Shown: positions 46,655-57,712, counted from the stretch's first letter. The stretch: 64,000 nucleotides of DNA from Hymenopus coronatus (GCA_030762935.1 CM060900.1:372551132-372615131); one strand, 5' to 3'. Translations and numbers: made by a program. Notes: generated by a model not told the origin, from the letters alone.

Positions 46655-46906
46655 TTGGACGCTCTCTTACTGCTCTGGTTCTCATCGTCCCAGTTTATAT
46701 TGGGCGTCAAAGACCGCTTAATTTTGCCCACAGCCATCTTTATTAGGCCTGAGGTTCTTTTATGTCCCGTAAATCTATTACACGGGATCACCGGCTTTAA
46801 TTCCTTTCTGAAGGAAGCCATGCCAAGGATTTTTATACTAGAAAAAACGCATCGCCTCCACCGGGTTTGAACCCGCAACCTTTACCCCTAGACCAAGGAG
46901 GACGAC
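46655..46906 (-). mobile_element. SINE-E, diverged, inside tandem array
   Basis: On the minus strand it carries the B box 'gggttcaaacccgg' and the body 'gccggtgatcccgtg' and 'gtagatttacggg'-like segment, with 3' end 'agagcgtccaa'. The A-box region is shortened. No target duplication was recognised. Confidence 0.75.
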
Positions 46907-47245
46907 AATGAAAGTCAGGGATTAGTGGTTGGAGAGGCGCTTTGTAAAGCCAGAGGTGGTCGTAAACCAGGAATTGGTCTTATTGTTAGGCTGGAGAGAT
47001 ATATAGGGAAGAGCAAGTACTTTTGAAATTAAAAAATAAATGCAAACCAAGGATCGGTGGTGCGTGAGAGGGATATTATGTTTTGGCAAGATATTAGAGT
47101 CAAAAATAAGAGTAAACCATGAATTGGTCGTGGTTAGGATGGATGTGATGTGGCAACAGCGTATGTTTGTTTTTAAATTCAGAACCAAAATATGTAAACC
47201 AGTGAAAACCAGCAACAAACTAAAACCAGGGATAGAGCATTGGTA

Positions 47246-47849
47246 GTCATTCCCACGTCATCGGTTTTTGTACGTGTATTGGCTTTAATAATTAAAAGGA
47301 ATTCATTTATTCTGATTTCCTAAACGAAGACCATCACCAATATATCAGCCTTTAATGCTAATATGAATAAGTAATGAAATGGTGTCGCCTGAGGTTGCCT
47401 TGTCAACAAATATGCAAAGTATACAACACATCCTTTATTAAGATTGTGAGACATTTAAGCAAAGTGAAAGGAAAAAAAATAATTGGTGTCTTTGTGTAAA
47501 TAGGCATGGTCCTTGCTGTCTTGCTCTTGGACGTAGATGAGTGATACAGACACTTTAGCATTTACGTTTCTTAAAGACAAAGTTTAGAGAGCAAAATGCA
47601 TAAGATATTGCATCAATTTTGTGCCGACGATAACTCAGTGGTGTGCAAAAACTCTGAGGATAGTTTGTTAGAGGATATGTTTCCAGCATTAACCAATTAT
47701 TATTCACCTATGAAAGAGGTTACGCCCAGCTGATACTATTCTAACATTATTTCCTAGCCAACCATTCTATCATACTTCGGAGGCACAACAGAAAAATGTT
47801 CTCCTTCATACCAATTGCTTAACTGAGACGAAGCCAATTTTAAAAATTC
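47246..47849. other. Unannotated AT-rich stretch
   Basis: Nothing recognised. Confidence 0.4.
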
Positions 47850-48529
47850 TAATGTTTCCATTCACATTACTTTCTCTGCCTATTTTACAACATCCTATTC
47901 TCACAAAAGCTTAATATTTTCTTCTCCATCCTAATCAGGATAAAAATTATAAAAAAAAAAAAAAAAAAAAATGGTCTTATTGCTTAGTTACTTATAGGTA
48001 CGGCAATGCATTAGGCTAATGCTACAATCAAATATTTTAAAAGGCGGTTGCATTATGATTGAAGTTCGTTTTTTGTTTCTGTTTTGTTTGTTTTTTGTTT
48101 CTTTTTGTTTTTTACATGTCCGGGAGTAAAACAAATGAAACAGGACTTCATTAAATTTTAAAATTGAAATCAATAACAACAGTTCACTCCTCCCCCAAAA
48201 AAAAAGTATATGGCACAAATGTTGTGTTTTAACTAGATATAAATTTTTGAGTAGTAAGTTTTTGTCTATATTTTACGGTTTACCAGTTACGCAAAACTCA
48301 TTCAGAATGAAACTCAACCAAAAAATTTAAGATATACATTTTATTTGTCATGTAAATATCTTTAATATACGGTATTTTAATCAAAATCGTTACAGCAGTT
48401 TTTGGGAAAATCCAAATTTTCGAAAATTTGTCCATGTAAACGGTAGTTTGAGGTGGAGAATTTTCTTTAAAAATCTTTGGATTGCATCCCTGGATACCAA
48501 AGTTGGTATTTAACCAACTTTTAGTTTTT

Positions 48530-48837
48530 CAGTTATTGTGTGTTACCTTCCACGGTACAATTGTTACCATGCTAGCGCTCATACACCAAAGGTCGCGGGT
48601 TCAGACCCAACGGAGGACGATTGATTTTTACTCTTAGCAAGGCATCCTTCAGAAGGGGAGTAAAGCAGTTGGTCCCATGTCGTAGATTTACGACAAGTAA
48701 AAGAACCTAAAGCCTGATACAGAGGCCTTTGAGCAAAATTTAACAGTCTTTCACGCCCAGTATAGAATGGGATGCTGAGAATCACAACAATTAATGAGCG
48801 TCCATAAATAAAACTCAATTTCATTACAGTTATTGTG
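48530..48837 (+). mobile_element. SINE-E nested in F copy 4, with target-site duplication
   Basis: The insertion (48541-48826) has the head 'accttccacggtacaattgt', the B box region 'cgggttcagaccc', the body 'agtaaagcagttggtccc' and the 3' end 'gagcgtccataaataaaac'. The 11-bp repeat 'cagttattgtg' flanks it exactly at 48530-48540 and 48827-48837. Confidence 0.9.
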
Positions 48838-48981
48838 GTTAGACACATATACACGCACGCACATGGGCTTTTTGTGTAAAAAAATCTTATTCTTTTTATT
48901 CAGGGGATCCTGAAACTTGCATCTCCAATGAAACCTTCGTGTTGAACTTTTGGGTGGAATGCAATACCTTCTCTACTTATG

Positions 48982-49338
48982 TACTATGTGCGCACGTTTA
49001 CTTAGGCGCTCGGCTCCCTTCTCTTCATTCGATTGGTTTCGCGCAATGTCGGAAGAAGGGCAAGGCGACCATATTGAGACATGAAGCGTGTTATACACCC
49101 TGACATACAGTGGCTTCAACGCTAAGGTTTTATTCTGTCTGTAGATCCCAGAGCTCACGCGCATGCCAGTTCGCCGTAAATTAGATAACCTATAACCATA
49201 ATGACTGAGGAACTCAAACAAAGAAGCTCACTTTGGTTGACAACACAGAGGAAAGAAAGATGGGCGACCTCTCTTCTTCTCCCCGGCCCTCATTTTCCCG
49301 TAAAACTAGCGCCCAAGAAAAGGTGCGCGCCTATTGCG
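48982..49338. mobile_element. MITE-G, copy 2, inserted in a hairpin loop
   Basis: Its ends, read inward, are 'tactatgtgcgcacgttta' (left) and 'cgcaataggcgcgcacctt' (right, reverse complement), both leading to 'cttgggcgct' or 'cttaggcgct'. The right ~150 bp in reverse complement matches the left part of copy 1 at 25191, including 'aaccaaag' or 'agccaaag' and 'attatggt'. It is 357 bp with no transposase. Confidence 0.75.
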
Positions 49339-49360
49339 AAGTAGAGAAAATAAAAATGCA

Positions 49361-50074
49361 AAAATTACATCATTTCAGATTCTGAGAGCTTCGAAAGTGA
49401 GGATATAAAAGAGTAATTTCACCCCTCGTTTCAGCACTGAAAGATGGTAAAGACACGTGTATGTTAAAGAAATATTTATCTACATCAATTAAGTGATCTC
49501 AAGGATCTTGTACAACAGTCTATCCGCAGAGAATCTTCTAATAAACTGCTTTTATATAGAGACTTCTAAGAATATTTTTGTTATTCATATCCTTCCTTAC
49601 AATACATTAAGGTATTGCATAATATGTTCAATGCTGCATAGAACACTGAACAATTAATACACCATACGATTTGCAAGAGAGTAACAACATTGATATGTTA
49701 CTAACTGTGGATTATGTTGTCACAAATTAGTAATTACAGCTGTAACGTTCACGTGTTTAAAGATTACTTCCTTCTTTAATTTTTTTATTTAAACGTTGCT
49801 TGATACTATGTACCGTTTTCTATACACAAAGAGTATTAGCAATTACAAAAGTGATATATTTTCGTTCTACTTTATTTCTCAGCTGTTTCCTCTAGGTCAC
49901 TACAGAGCCATTTTATTTTTATTGTTAAGGTCTGAGTAATGTACATGGTCTTGCCCAAACAGGTAAATGTAAAACTTAAGCACAGCTTGAACTGTGAAAC
50001 AACCTCTAGATCAGACTGTCCCAGCTAAAAGAGTAGCGAGTTACTCACAACTCACAGTAGACTCCCTTCCAATA
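49361..50074. other. Unannotated AT-rich stretch
   Basis: Nothing recognised. Confidence 0.4.
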
Positions 50075-50275
50075 TAATGTAATATAACTCAAGAGTTGAA
50101 GGCAAGGCATCATCACGGCTGAACCAAGTGTTGCAATACAATGGGAGGAAGGGCAAGCATTGTATTATGGCATTCGCCCAGTGAGTATTCGTTATCATGC
50201 TCCCCCTCCAGCTGGGCGCCAATGCCTGTGATTGAATCCGCGCCAATATTCTGACTCAGACGAATCGAGATGGAA
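50075..50275 (+). repeat. Dispersed repeat H, copy 1
   Basis: It aligns by eye with 53630-53825. Shared phrases are 'atcacggctgaaccaagtgt', 'attgtattatgg', 'ccagtgagtatt' and 'cgaatcgagat', each matched there with a few changes. No tRNA boxes or terminal repeats were recognised, so the class is unknown. Confidence 0.6.
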
Positions 50276-50479
50276 CAGCCTTCTCTAGATGGTCGCTTTG
50301 GTAAAGGCTGAAATAATTAAAATAGGATGAAAACGATGCTTCCAACTGTGGCTGACAAATTCAAATGATTAACGATACGTTTTCCAGCCTAGCTCAACAT
50401 GTAGACTGGTTGACAAGGCTATAATAACGATTATTTCAGAGTAAAAACAGCATTCTTGTTTTAAGAGTATTGATAAATG

Positions 50480-50945
50480 ATCAAGCATCTGAGGAACAAT
50501 TTTTCATGATGTGGTAGCGGTGAATGAATTTTAAATAACTGGTAAACCTTAAGAGAAGGACAAATGCTTACTACGCAAAGTAGATCTGGTTAAAACACGC
50601 AAGTTATGCCATATACAGTTTTTGTAGAACTAACCACTTTATAGATATTTCCTGTTATTGGTTTCACTTTTAAAATACTCAAACGCGAAGGCCTCTTCGT
50701 TTCATGCTCTTTAATTTATCAATGACAATCACATTGCGACAGCTTTTAAAAAAATTGACTATCGCTTTAGCATAGTGTATTCCCTCATTTTCCTTCTGCT
50801 TATGATGAACTAAGTACAAGATCATTTCCACTAAACTTATTTTGATTAGCATTATGTAGATAAATGCATAATCTTTTGTAAGAAAAGTTTGTTTGAAGAA
50901 CAGAGAGAAAGAGCAATGTGAATGGGAAGCATCAGGTTTTTAACC
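50480..50945 (-). mobile_element. Repeat family F, copy 6 (5' half)
   Basis: On the minus strand it begins 'cctgatgcttcccattcac' and runs through 'cttacaaaagattatgc', 'gaaaccaataacaggaaat', 'gcgtgttttaaccagat' and 'aaggtttaccag', then fades out near 50480. The 3' CA-rich part and terminal hairpin are absent. Confidence 0.65.
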
Positions 50946-51059
50946 AGTTGCGTTTACATATATGTGCATAAGCGCCACATATCCAGAATGCGGACCAACA
51001 AAACCTGATGTGGAGTGAATGACCAGTCGGCTAGTCTTATTAATTTTGAAGGGGTTAGC

Positions 51060-51812
51060 ATTTGGATCTAATATTTGAGCCGCCAATTCTGGCTTTCGGA
51101 GGAACTCCTGTAGTGCGTTAGTGAAGATTGGCGAACGCGACCCTCCAGTTCATCAAAACAGCTTGGTTTGCTGGGATAATCCTCGCCCTTTGCCCAACAT
51201 CAGTATGGGCTGAGATCGGGACTCCATGCTCTTGCGGACCACGGCGACCCAACCAATGTCTAAAACAGGTCAAATTAGCCACGGGCGTTTTGGAAAAGTG
51301 AAGTGGGCCATCATCTTGCATAAAAATGAGGTCATTTGTGTCATTCTAGGTAGAGACAATTAGCCGAACATCATTTCTCAATATGCTTAGGTACAGTTCG
51401 AGTTCATGGTATCTCAAAGAATGAATTAGTATGACTTCCAGGCATGAAATTTCAATTCCTTTTTCAAAACATTTCCGACTGAGTAGCATGTAAAATCACT
51501 TTAACGAGCAGTTTGTAGTGTTGACCTTTTGGGGTTTGGGTGAACATATCCTGCATTTTCAATGTTATCATCTGCCCTGGATGTCGAAGGACGATAACTT
51601 CTGTGAGTATCCAACACAGATCCTGTGTTCAACTTGCAATAGCCATTCTTGATCGTCTTTGGGTCCAGTGTAGCACGCGATCCATGCATGTCCGCCACCA
51701 TCTCCACACCTGCACAACCGAACGCCAGACGGTCTCTCATAACGGACGACCACCTGAGCTCGTTTCTGATTTGGATACGATGTGCAAATACAGATCAACT
51801 TCTGTACTGTAA
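51060..51812 (-). pseudogene. DDE_3-type transposase pseudogene with internal deletion
   Basis: On the minus strand, from 51812 leftwards, the first DNA-binding part is seen as 'KTIKNGYCKLNTGSVLDT', followed by 'RPSTSRADDNIENAG'. This matches the GSV.D..RSGRPSTSR..ENIE region of this family. 'KKELKFHAWK' then corresponds to the K.LKLHAYK linker. Next, about 30 residues later instead of more than 100, comes the second catalytic motif 'FMQDDGPLHF' (~51300-51325). 'WLGRRGPQE', 'WSPDLSPY' and 'SCFDELEGRVRQSSL' complete the order. The segment with the first catalytic aspartate is therefore deleted. Stops and frameshifts confirm that it is inactive. No terminal repeats found. Confidence 0.8.
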
Positions 51813-52954
51813 ATAAACCATGTAATAACTCAAATACATATTTGTGTATAGAAAAGTTAAAAGCATTTTACAATAAGGAGTTACCTGCCGCCCACAAAGC
51901 ATCTGTATTGTTTCAATACTGTTTGATTTTAGCATCATGTCATGCTGACACGCATAACACATTACACAACTTATTATGTTTTCATGCAAACAAACATTTT
52001 ACAACTACAGTAACCTTACGTTTTATTGAGTCAGTGATAAATGGTAACCTTTTTCACTATTTATCCACGATTAGTTTGTTTTCTTCGTTTTAAATGAATT
52101 CAAGTACATCTGATACATAAAGATCAATTTTTTTTCAATTCTTCGCAACAAACAGGTGTACAAAGGAAATCATAAAATGTTGCATAGAACAATATAGCAT
52201 GATAAACAACGCAGTCATTACTGAAACTGTAATCACATGACATTGATTCTATTTGTTTTGTAGTATTTATGAGTCATAACTTGAATAAATTGTTATTGAA
52301 AGAAAAGGTGATATACTATACCGTGAAAGCAGAAGTGGATTTGGTATGCTTAGCCATGAAATGCTAAATTTTACGACCTCATAAATATGGTACATGTTTC
52401 TTCTATGAACAACTCATTACATTTAGTCTTTAGGGTATGTAATCTACTGGGTATATACTACAACCTTAGGCTTATTTTTAAAAGGAGATTTTTTAGCTTT
52501 AGGAAATAAGCTCCACATATTCTATGGTGTATGCTTCAAAATAATGGGGTTTGTAAGCATACAAAAACCTATCTGGATGATTTTTAACCTAACATTTCAG
52601 TAACAAGAATAGTTAAGGAAATACGTCGTATTTCTGTGGATTTTTCTTCATCGCAAAAAATATTTAAGTCTCCCAAATTAAGTTTAAAATAAATGAACAC
52701 ATTATAATACAATTAAAATAAGATTTCTTGTATGTAAATATTTACTGTCTATGCTTACAGAGATCTAAAACAGAAAAGTTCGGTAAAAATTCTAACAATT
52801 TTCAAAAGATGTGTACTTGATCTCTGAGTGTTTATAATAGATTACTTTATTGTTCATTTGCAATTTTCTTTATTTCGAGCGTTAAATTGAGTGGAGGTTT
52901 GTTTTAACAGTTCTGTTCTATTTCTGTGTTTCAGGTTAAGATAAAATGTAGCCT
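51813..52954. other. Unannotated AT-rich stretch
   Basis: Strongly AT-rich, consistent with intron or intergenic sequence; a second possible splice acceptor ('ctatttctgtgtttcag') ends at 52934. Confidence 0.4.
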
Positions 52955-52979
52955 CTGACTAACTTTCTCCACTTGACAG

Positions 52980-53034
52980 GCAGATATAGCGGTGGACAGA
53001 TGCAAGTGGAAGCACTGCGGGACGTCTCCACCAA
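52980..53034 (+). CDS. Putative 55-nt internal exon (partial coding sequence, unassigned)
   Basis: A branch-point-like 'ctgactaac' (52955-52963) is followed by a pyrimidine-rich run and 'cag' ending at 52979. Then come 55 nt with a GC content well above the flanks, and a consensus donor 'gtgagtaac' from 53035. The branch A to AG distance is about 17 nt, normal for arthropod introns. Two of three phases are open: 'ADIAVDRCKWKHCGTSPP' and 'RYSGGQMQVEALRDVST'. The length is not a multiple of three, so flanking exons must compensate. No neighbouring exon was identified in the window, so the gene, the reading phase and even coding status are unknown. It could also be an untranslated or cryptic exon. 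On the minus strand a 63-codon frame covers the same bases. Confidence 0.35.
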
Positions 53035-53629
53035 GTGAGTAACACACACAAAAGCTAACCACCCGTCACCAATGTCAACGATTTCAGCATCTCCTAAGAA
53101 CTTCCGCGCATAGCACGTGATGAACATGCATGAACGCTGTGCTCCACTCTAAATGCAGGACATATTTTCTGCTATAGCTTCGGTCTGTGGGACTTGGCAG
53201 CTCACCAGTGGAGCTTTTAGCAAAACAATTGTAAGAACACTAGAAAGTATTTAGTAGCAAGAAATAACTGAAAATAATGTTGACTAATTAATTGATTCCC
53301 AAGGTTACCTAAGATAGAGTTGCTAGATCTTCCATACTCCACATAGTTGCTGTTTATGAGGCTGGAAGCCATTCCCTCAAGAGTGATGACTAGTATTTAG
53401 CAGCTATAGCCTCTTACAAAGAAGTGGCATTCTTTGTGTATTTTCTAAATGTTGCGATACGTACGAGATAATATATAATCGTAATATACTAGTTATAACC
53501 CAATATCTTATGGGAACCCTCCAAGAAATCGTAGTAAAAAATTACTCTAAAACATTACACACACCAACTTTTCAGGGTTGGGTGCGCGGAAAAAGACCAC
53601 CGAGTAATTCGCGATTCACAGGGTCTACC
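53035..53629. other. Unannotated stretch
   Basis: No further exon-like splice-site pair was recognised here. Confidence 0.4.
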
Positions 53630-53825
53630 TGCAAAAAGCGTACAGCGAAGATTGAGCGCAAGCTATCGTCACGGCCGAATCAAGTGTTGGAAATGAAGTG
53701 GTAAGACGCGAGTATTGTGGTATGATCTTTGTCCAGTGACGTATTGGCTACTATTCTCCCACTTCAGCTCTGCTCCGAGTTTTGTGCTTGAGTACGCACT
53801 CTACTCAGAGTGTCGAAATCTTAGA
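53630..53825 (+). repeat. Dispersed repeat H, copy 2
   Basis: Homologous to 50075-50275 in the same orientation ('cgtcacggccgaatcaagtg', 'attgtggtatg', 'tccagtgacgtatt', 'gtgtcgaaatcttagat'). Confidence 0.6.
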
Positions 53826-55675
53826 TACACCCTATTTATGTGTTCATATACTTATAAACCCTACTTTGGATGTTTTAAGCCATACATTTTAAATTAAATA
53901 TTATTCTTTGCAATTGAGTCATCTTCTATTTCCTTATACCTATTTTTTCTGTTTACTTCAAGTACTTGCAGCCGAAGTTTTTCTGAGTTAAGTATTATTT
54001 AAATCAGCAGTACACGACTATTTTATAAAATTTACCTATGTGCAATGAAAGTCCGTGTGCCTGTTTCCATACCTATAAATTCCAATTATAATTAATTTAT
54101 TGCTTTAGATTTATGGATCATTGTCCATTCCATACTGTCAATAACAGTTAATAACTATTCCTTCACTTCTACTAATCAACTTTGCACTATCGCACGTCAC
54201 ATTCACTAGAAGTATATCGCTACAAAACATGCAGAACTGTTATTTACACTACGTTTTAAATTGAAACTACTTTTTTAACTCTAAGAGTGCCATGTTGTAC
54301 GTATTTAGTGTACGCTGGAAGCATACTTAAGAAATTGAAAGCAAGGAGGAATACGGGAGATTACAAGCCCTCTGCTACATATTCAACTTACTAAATTCAT
54401 GAAGTATTCAGAAAGTATTTCAGATACCAGACTGACATTCTTACACGATTCAAGTGTATCCCTTTCTAAGTACTCTGATCTACTCTTATGTAATAATAGG
54501 ATGTTCACAAGGCAGAGAGATATATCTCCTTATTTATGTAATCTTTTGATTAAAGTATATCGGCAATTAATTTTCAAAAAGGTAACCCAAATATGTAATC
54601 AAAGCCAAAGTAGATGCACAGGTGATTATTTATCGTCTTAAAATATACCTACATCGACAATAGATTTTCAGAAAACGCATCATTTATATCAGAAAATATG
54701 ATCCAAAGAAAAAATTATTCAGCCCAGAAGTGGAGAAAACTAACTCTTATATATTTACAAGCAAAGAAACCAAATAGCTTGAGTACAAAGAAGCTGCCAT
54801 ATTAAGTAACACCAAATTGCAGAACGAAACTTTCCTTAAAAGATTATCCACAGTTTACATTTCACTCCAAGTGTGTAGGAGTTGTATTTTTTTTCTTTCT
54901 TTCCTCGAAGTTGTGCAAAATTCACAAAACAAAACAACAGAAACACTACCATTTTAAATATGCACGTACAGCAGTCAAGAGGAAATTCTAATATATGCGA
55001 TTGCACAAAAAGCTAAATTTCATTTTTGCTAATATTTGCCGTTTACTCTCCGTTTAACAGAGAATATATTATGCTGGTGAAATTAACTTATAAACAAGTT
55101 ATAGTAAATCTGAGAAATTAATTACAATGCGTTGGTATTGAATACATATATTTTGTAAAATTTTCACATAAAGGGGATAATATAAAACTCAGTTGTCTTT
55201 CTTAACTTGAGCAGACAGGCTATTGAGATGAATGAAATATACAGTAAATACTGTACTGTACTGCACGAAGAGAACCACCTTATTCACTTTAAATCTACGT
55301 GTTGTGAATCAAATCAAATGACATCGATGTTTATCTTCGATGAAATGCTGAAATATATGAGTTCAAATACACCACAATACCTTCAAATTAATATTTTTTT
55401 ACTAAGTTAATATTATTTAAGTTATAAGTGTCTGTTTTAGATTTTCTTTGAAAAAGGTTATATTACCCATTTTTGGCGAGGTATTTAATGGTAGATAAGT
55501 GATTAATAAGTTTTTCCTCGTTGTGCTGCATTGACGTAGTGGGGTAGTTAACCTCGCGTGCTCGCTGGGAGCCTCACCAGGAAATTGGTGAAGGTGGGGG
55601 GATACGGCAAACTTAAGGTAAATATGTCTATGAAATTTTAAAAGATATCTAATTGAAATTTATATACAATTATTT
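53826..55675. other. Unannotated AT-rich stretch
   Basis: No gene or repeat family recognised. A small GC-rich island at about 55546-55610 includes the short inverted pair 'tcacca' and 'tggtga'. Confidence 0.4.
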
Positions 55676-55795
55676 AATGCAATATATATTATTGCTACTA
55701 TATACAATATATAATGTTATTATATACAATATATATTATTATATATTATAATTTATAATATACAGTATTATATACAATAAGTGATATATATATAC
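55676..55795. repeat. AT-only degenerate tandem repeat
   Basis: Repeated 'attatatacaatatat'-type units and (TA)n runs form many overlapping palindromes across about 120 bp. Confidence 0.8.
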
Positions 55796-56794
55796 GCTGT
55801 GTATCAATATTCGAGCTTGTATAATTTTATTAATAAGCCTTTTTATTATCTGAATTCATTGTGCTAATCAAAATGAGCCACTGGATGTAGTTTTAAAAGA
55901 TTTAAATACAAATCCAGTTTTACAGTAAATTAATTTAAAAATATATCTGATATATTATACGCTGTTACATAAGCCTTAATCACCCTAACAGAATGACTAC
56001 TTTTCATACTCTCCAAAACTATTAATTTTCAAAATGTAATGATGTAATTATAAAAATTACAGCATTGTTTCAGAGAAGTTATATGACCCTTTTCTTTAAT
56101 GAGGTTTTAAGGGCGAAGTATAAAAATGTTGAAACAAACTAATGGAAAACTGCATCGCGTGAACATTTTTAGAATGTGCTAGAAAACATTTGCTAGAAAA
56201 TAAGGCTTAAAGTTGGGAGTACCTATTAATGCGTATGCATCTACTCATTTATAGTTTCTGTTTATTGGTACTTAAAATAGTCAACTGGGGAAAACAATAT
56301 ATTTTCTTAAAACTTGGAATTCATATTATTTTACTATGAAACAAAATACTTTTAAAATGTTCCACAATGTTTTGGAAAAATGTTAGAGGTGCATCACCTT
56401 AATTAGGTTTATTTTTCACATTTATCTGTATTCCACGCAAAAAAAATGAACTTTCCTAGTGAACAGAATTGAGTATTCCAGCAAAACTGCGTTAAACATA
56501 AGTTTATAGCAATTTTAAACTCGGCATTTTCACGTTCTTTGTCCGAAATATCACTATATAGGAAGCAAAGTGGCTACCTGGTGTTAGATCCACTTTGTCG
56601 AATGTTTTTACTACACATAGCGATGTATATTTTACAATTACAGAAAGATTAAGGGAGAACTAGCATAATATTATAAATTATTAACAAATGCTTAGGCTTA
56701 TAACCTGTGTTATTCTTAATAAATTCATGTTAATACTACTGCAATTTATGTTATAGAGCTCTTAAATCTTATTTCCACATACCACAATAAACAC
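55796..56794. other. Unannotated AT-rich stretch
   Basis: Nothing recognised. Confidence 0.4.
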
Positions 56795-57105
56795 ATACTG
56801 TGGAGGGGCCTCGCCACCGAGGCAAAGCGCCGCACGTAAGCCATACGGTCCTTTGTGCTTCTTCCGCGATCCCAGGGAGGGAGGAATGAGTGGAGAGACC
56901 CAAAGAGCGACCAAAACAAAGTGATGATGTGGGAGAGCACGAACTCATTCCTAAGATGTCCAGTTCAATCTTATCCGACGCAGCTCAACTACACCCAAAA
57001 GCCCCTGCACCCTGAGGCGGCGGGTCCAAGCTGTGGAGTACGACAGCGCAACACCACCGCAAAATGCAGAACGCCGCCGCCTGATCCTCAACCCTAAAAA
57101 GTTGA
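56795..57105. other. GC-rich block of unknown origin
   Basis: The block contains phrases such as 'ggggcctcgccaccgaggca' and 'cctgaggcggcgggtcc', far richer in GC than the flanks. Frames of 80 (plus) and 61-64 (minus) codons overlap without a known motif. It lies directly next to a minus-strand SINE (57115-57285) and may be part of the same or a larger element. Confidence 0.3.
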
Positions 57106-57114
57106 TATGAAATC

Positions 57115-57285
57115 AATTTTGTGCATCGGAAATGACAGAAAGGAAAGCCGTGGATGAAGAGAAAACACACCAGCAGTTAATTATCGACCGCGAAATACCA
57201 CGAATAACTAACTCATGGCCCAAGGAGCCGGTTACCCGGAATTAAACCCGGGACCTTCGGAATGAGAAGGTACATACATCGCATG
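57115..57285 (-). mobile_element. tRNA-derived SINE fragment
   Basis: On the minus strand, a B box 'gggtttaattccgggt' (plus 'acccggaattaaacccg') is followed by a body with 'gtgtgttttctcttcatcc' and 'ggctttcctttctg'. This resembles the 'gttttctccg..cctccgg' part of SINE-A/B. The A box is poorly preserved. Confidence 0.55.
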
Positions 57286-57712
57286 GTACATACCGCATAT
57301 ATTTAATACCCGAATGAAACATGAGGACACTATATATTGCTTTCCATATAACTGGAAGAAAAAAAAACAGAGAAAAAAGATGATGTATATCATGAACCGC
57401 TTTGCCTTCTAGAGCGCCTTTATCCAAAAGAAATCTAAAAGGATTATAAAGGCCTAGAGCTAAACATAATGCACAGTTGAAAGCTTAAGGCATACCCTTT
57501 TTGCCTGTAGATGATAAGTCTTGCATTTAGTTTTGATGTTCTTATAGGACTGTAAAGTTCACCTTACGTCAAGAAAGAAATTCCGACAGTAATAACTGGC
57601 AGATATGAAGAAACTTGCTCGTATTCTCTCCGAGCATAAGCTGTGTCTTTATTAACAAATTCAACTAGTCACTCCTACATTGCATTGCCACTATTGTCCT
57701 AACTTCTGGTGC
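57286..57712. other. Unannotated stretch
   Basis: Nothing recognised. Confidence 0.4.

Larger units (their letters stand above)
45040..47245. repeat. Tandem array of ~75-80-bp monomers
   Basis: Monomers share the phrases 'ggcattggttgtggatag', 'gggatat.atgtggcaacag', 'tttttaaattcagaagtaa' and 'aaaccagg'. The left third (45040-45540) is most regular; four neighbouring units are very similar, two differing by few bases. The right part is more diverged. Taking out three SINEs, about 1.4 kb of array remains, or some 18-19 monomers. Short frames within the array on either strand are repeat shadows. The grading from regular to decayed suggests amplification from the left side. Confidence 0.85.
47850..49360 (+). 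mobile_element. Repeat family F, copy 4 (carrying a SINE and a MITE)
   Basis: It starts 'tttccattcacattactttc', includes an A run (47950-47970), then 'gttgtgttttaac', 'ttacggtttaccagttacgc' and 'ccaaagttggtatttaacc'. SINE-E interrupts it at 48541-48826. A CA-rich spot and 'ggaatgcaataccttctc' follow. MITE-G copy 2 (48982-49338) sits in the loop of the terminal hairpin, whose halves 'ctctactt' (48971-48978) and 'aagtagag' (49339-49346) still pair perfectly. Removing both insertions leaves about 870 bp. Confidence 0.8.

Noticed and set aside
48976..49338. Treating 'tactatgtgcgcacg' as the 3' end of element F
   Set aside because: Comparison with 25191-25487 shows it is the left end of MITE-G; the real F end continues at 49339.
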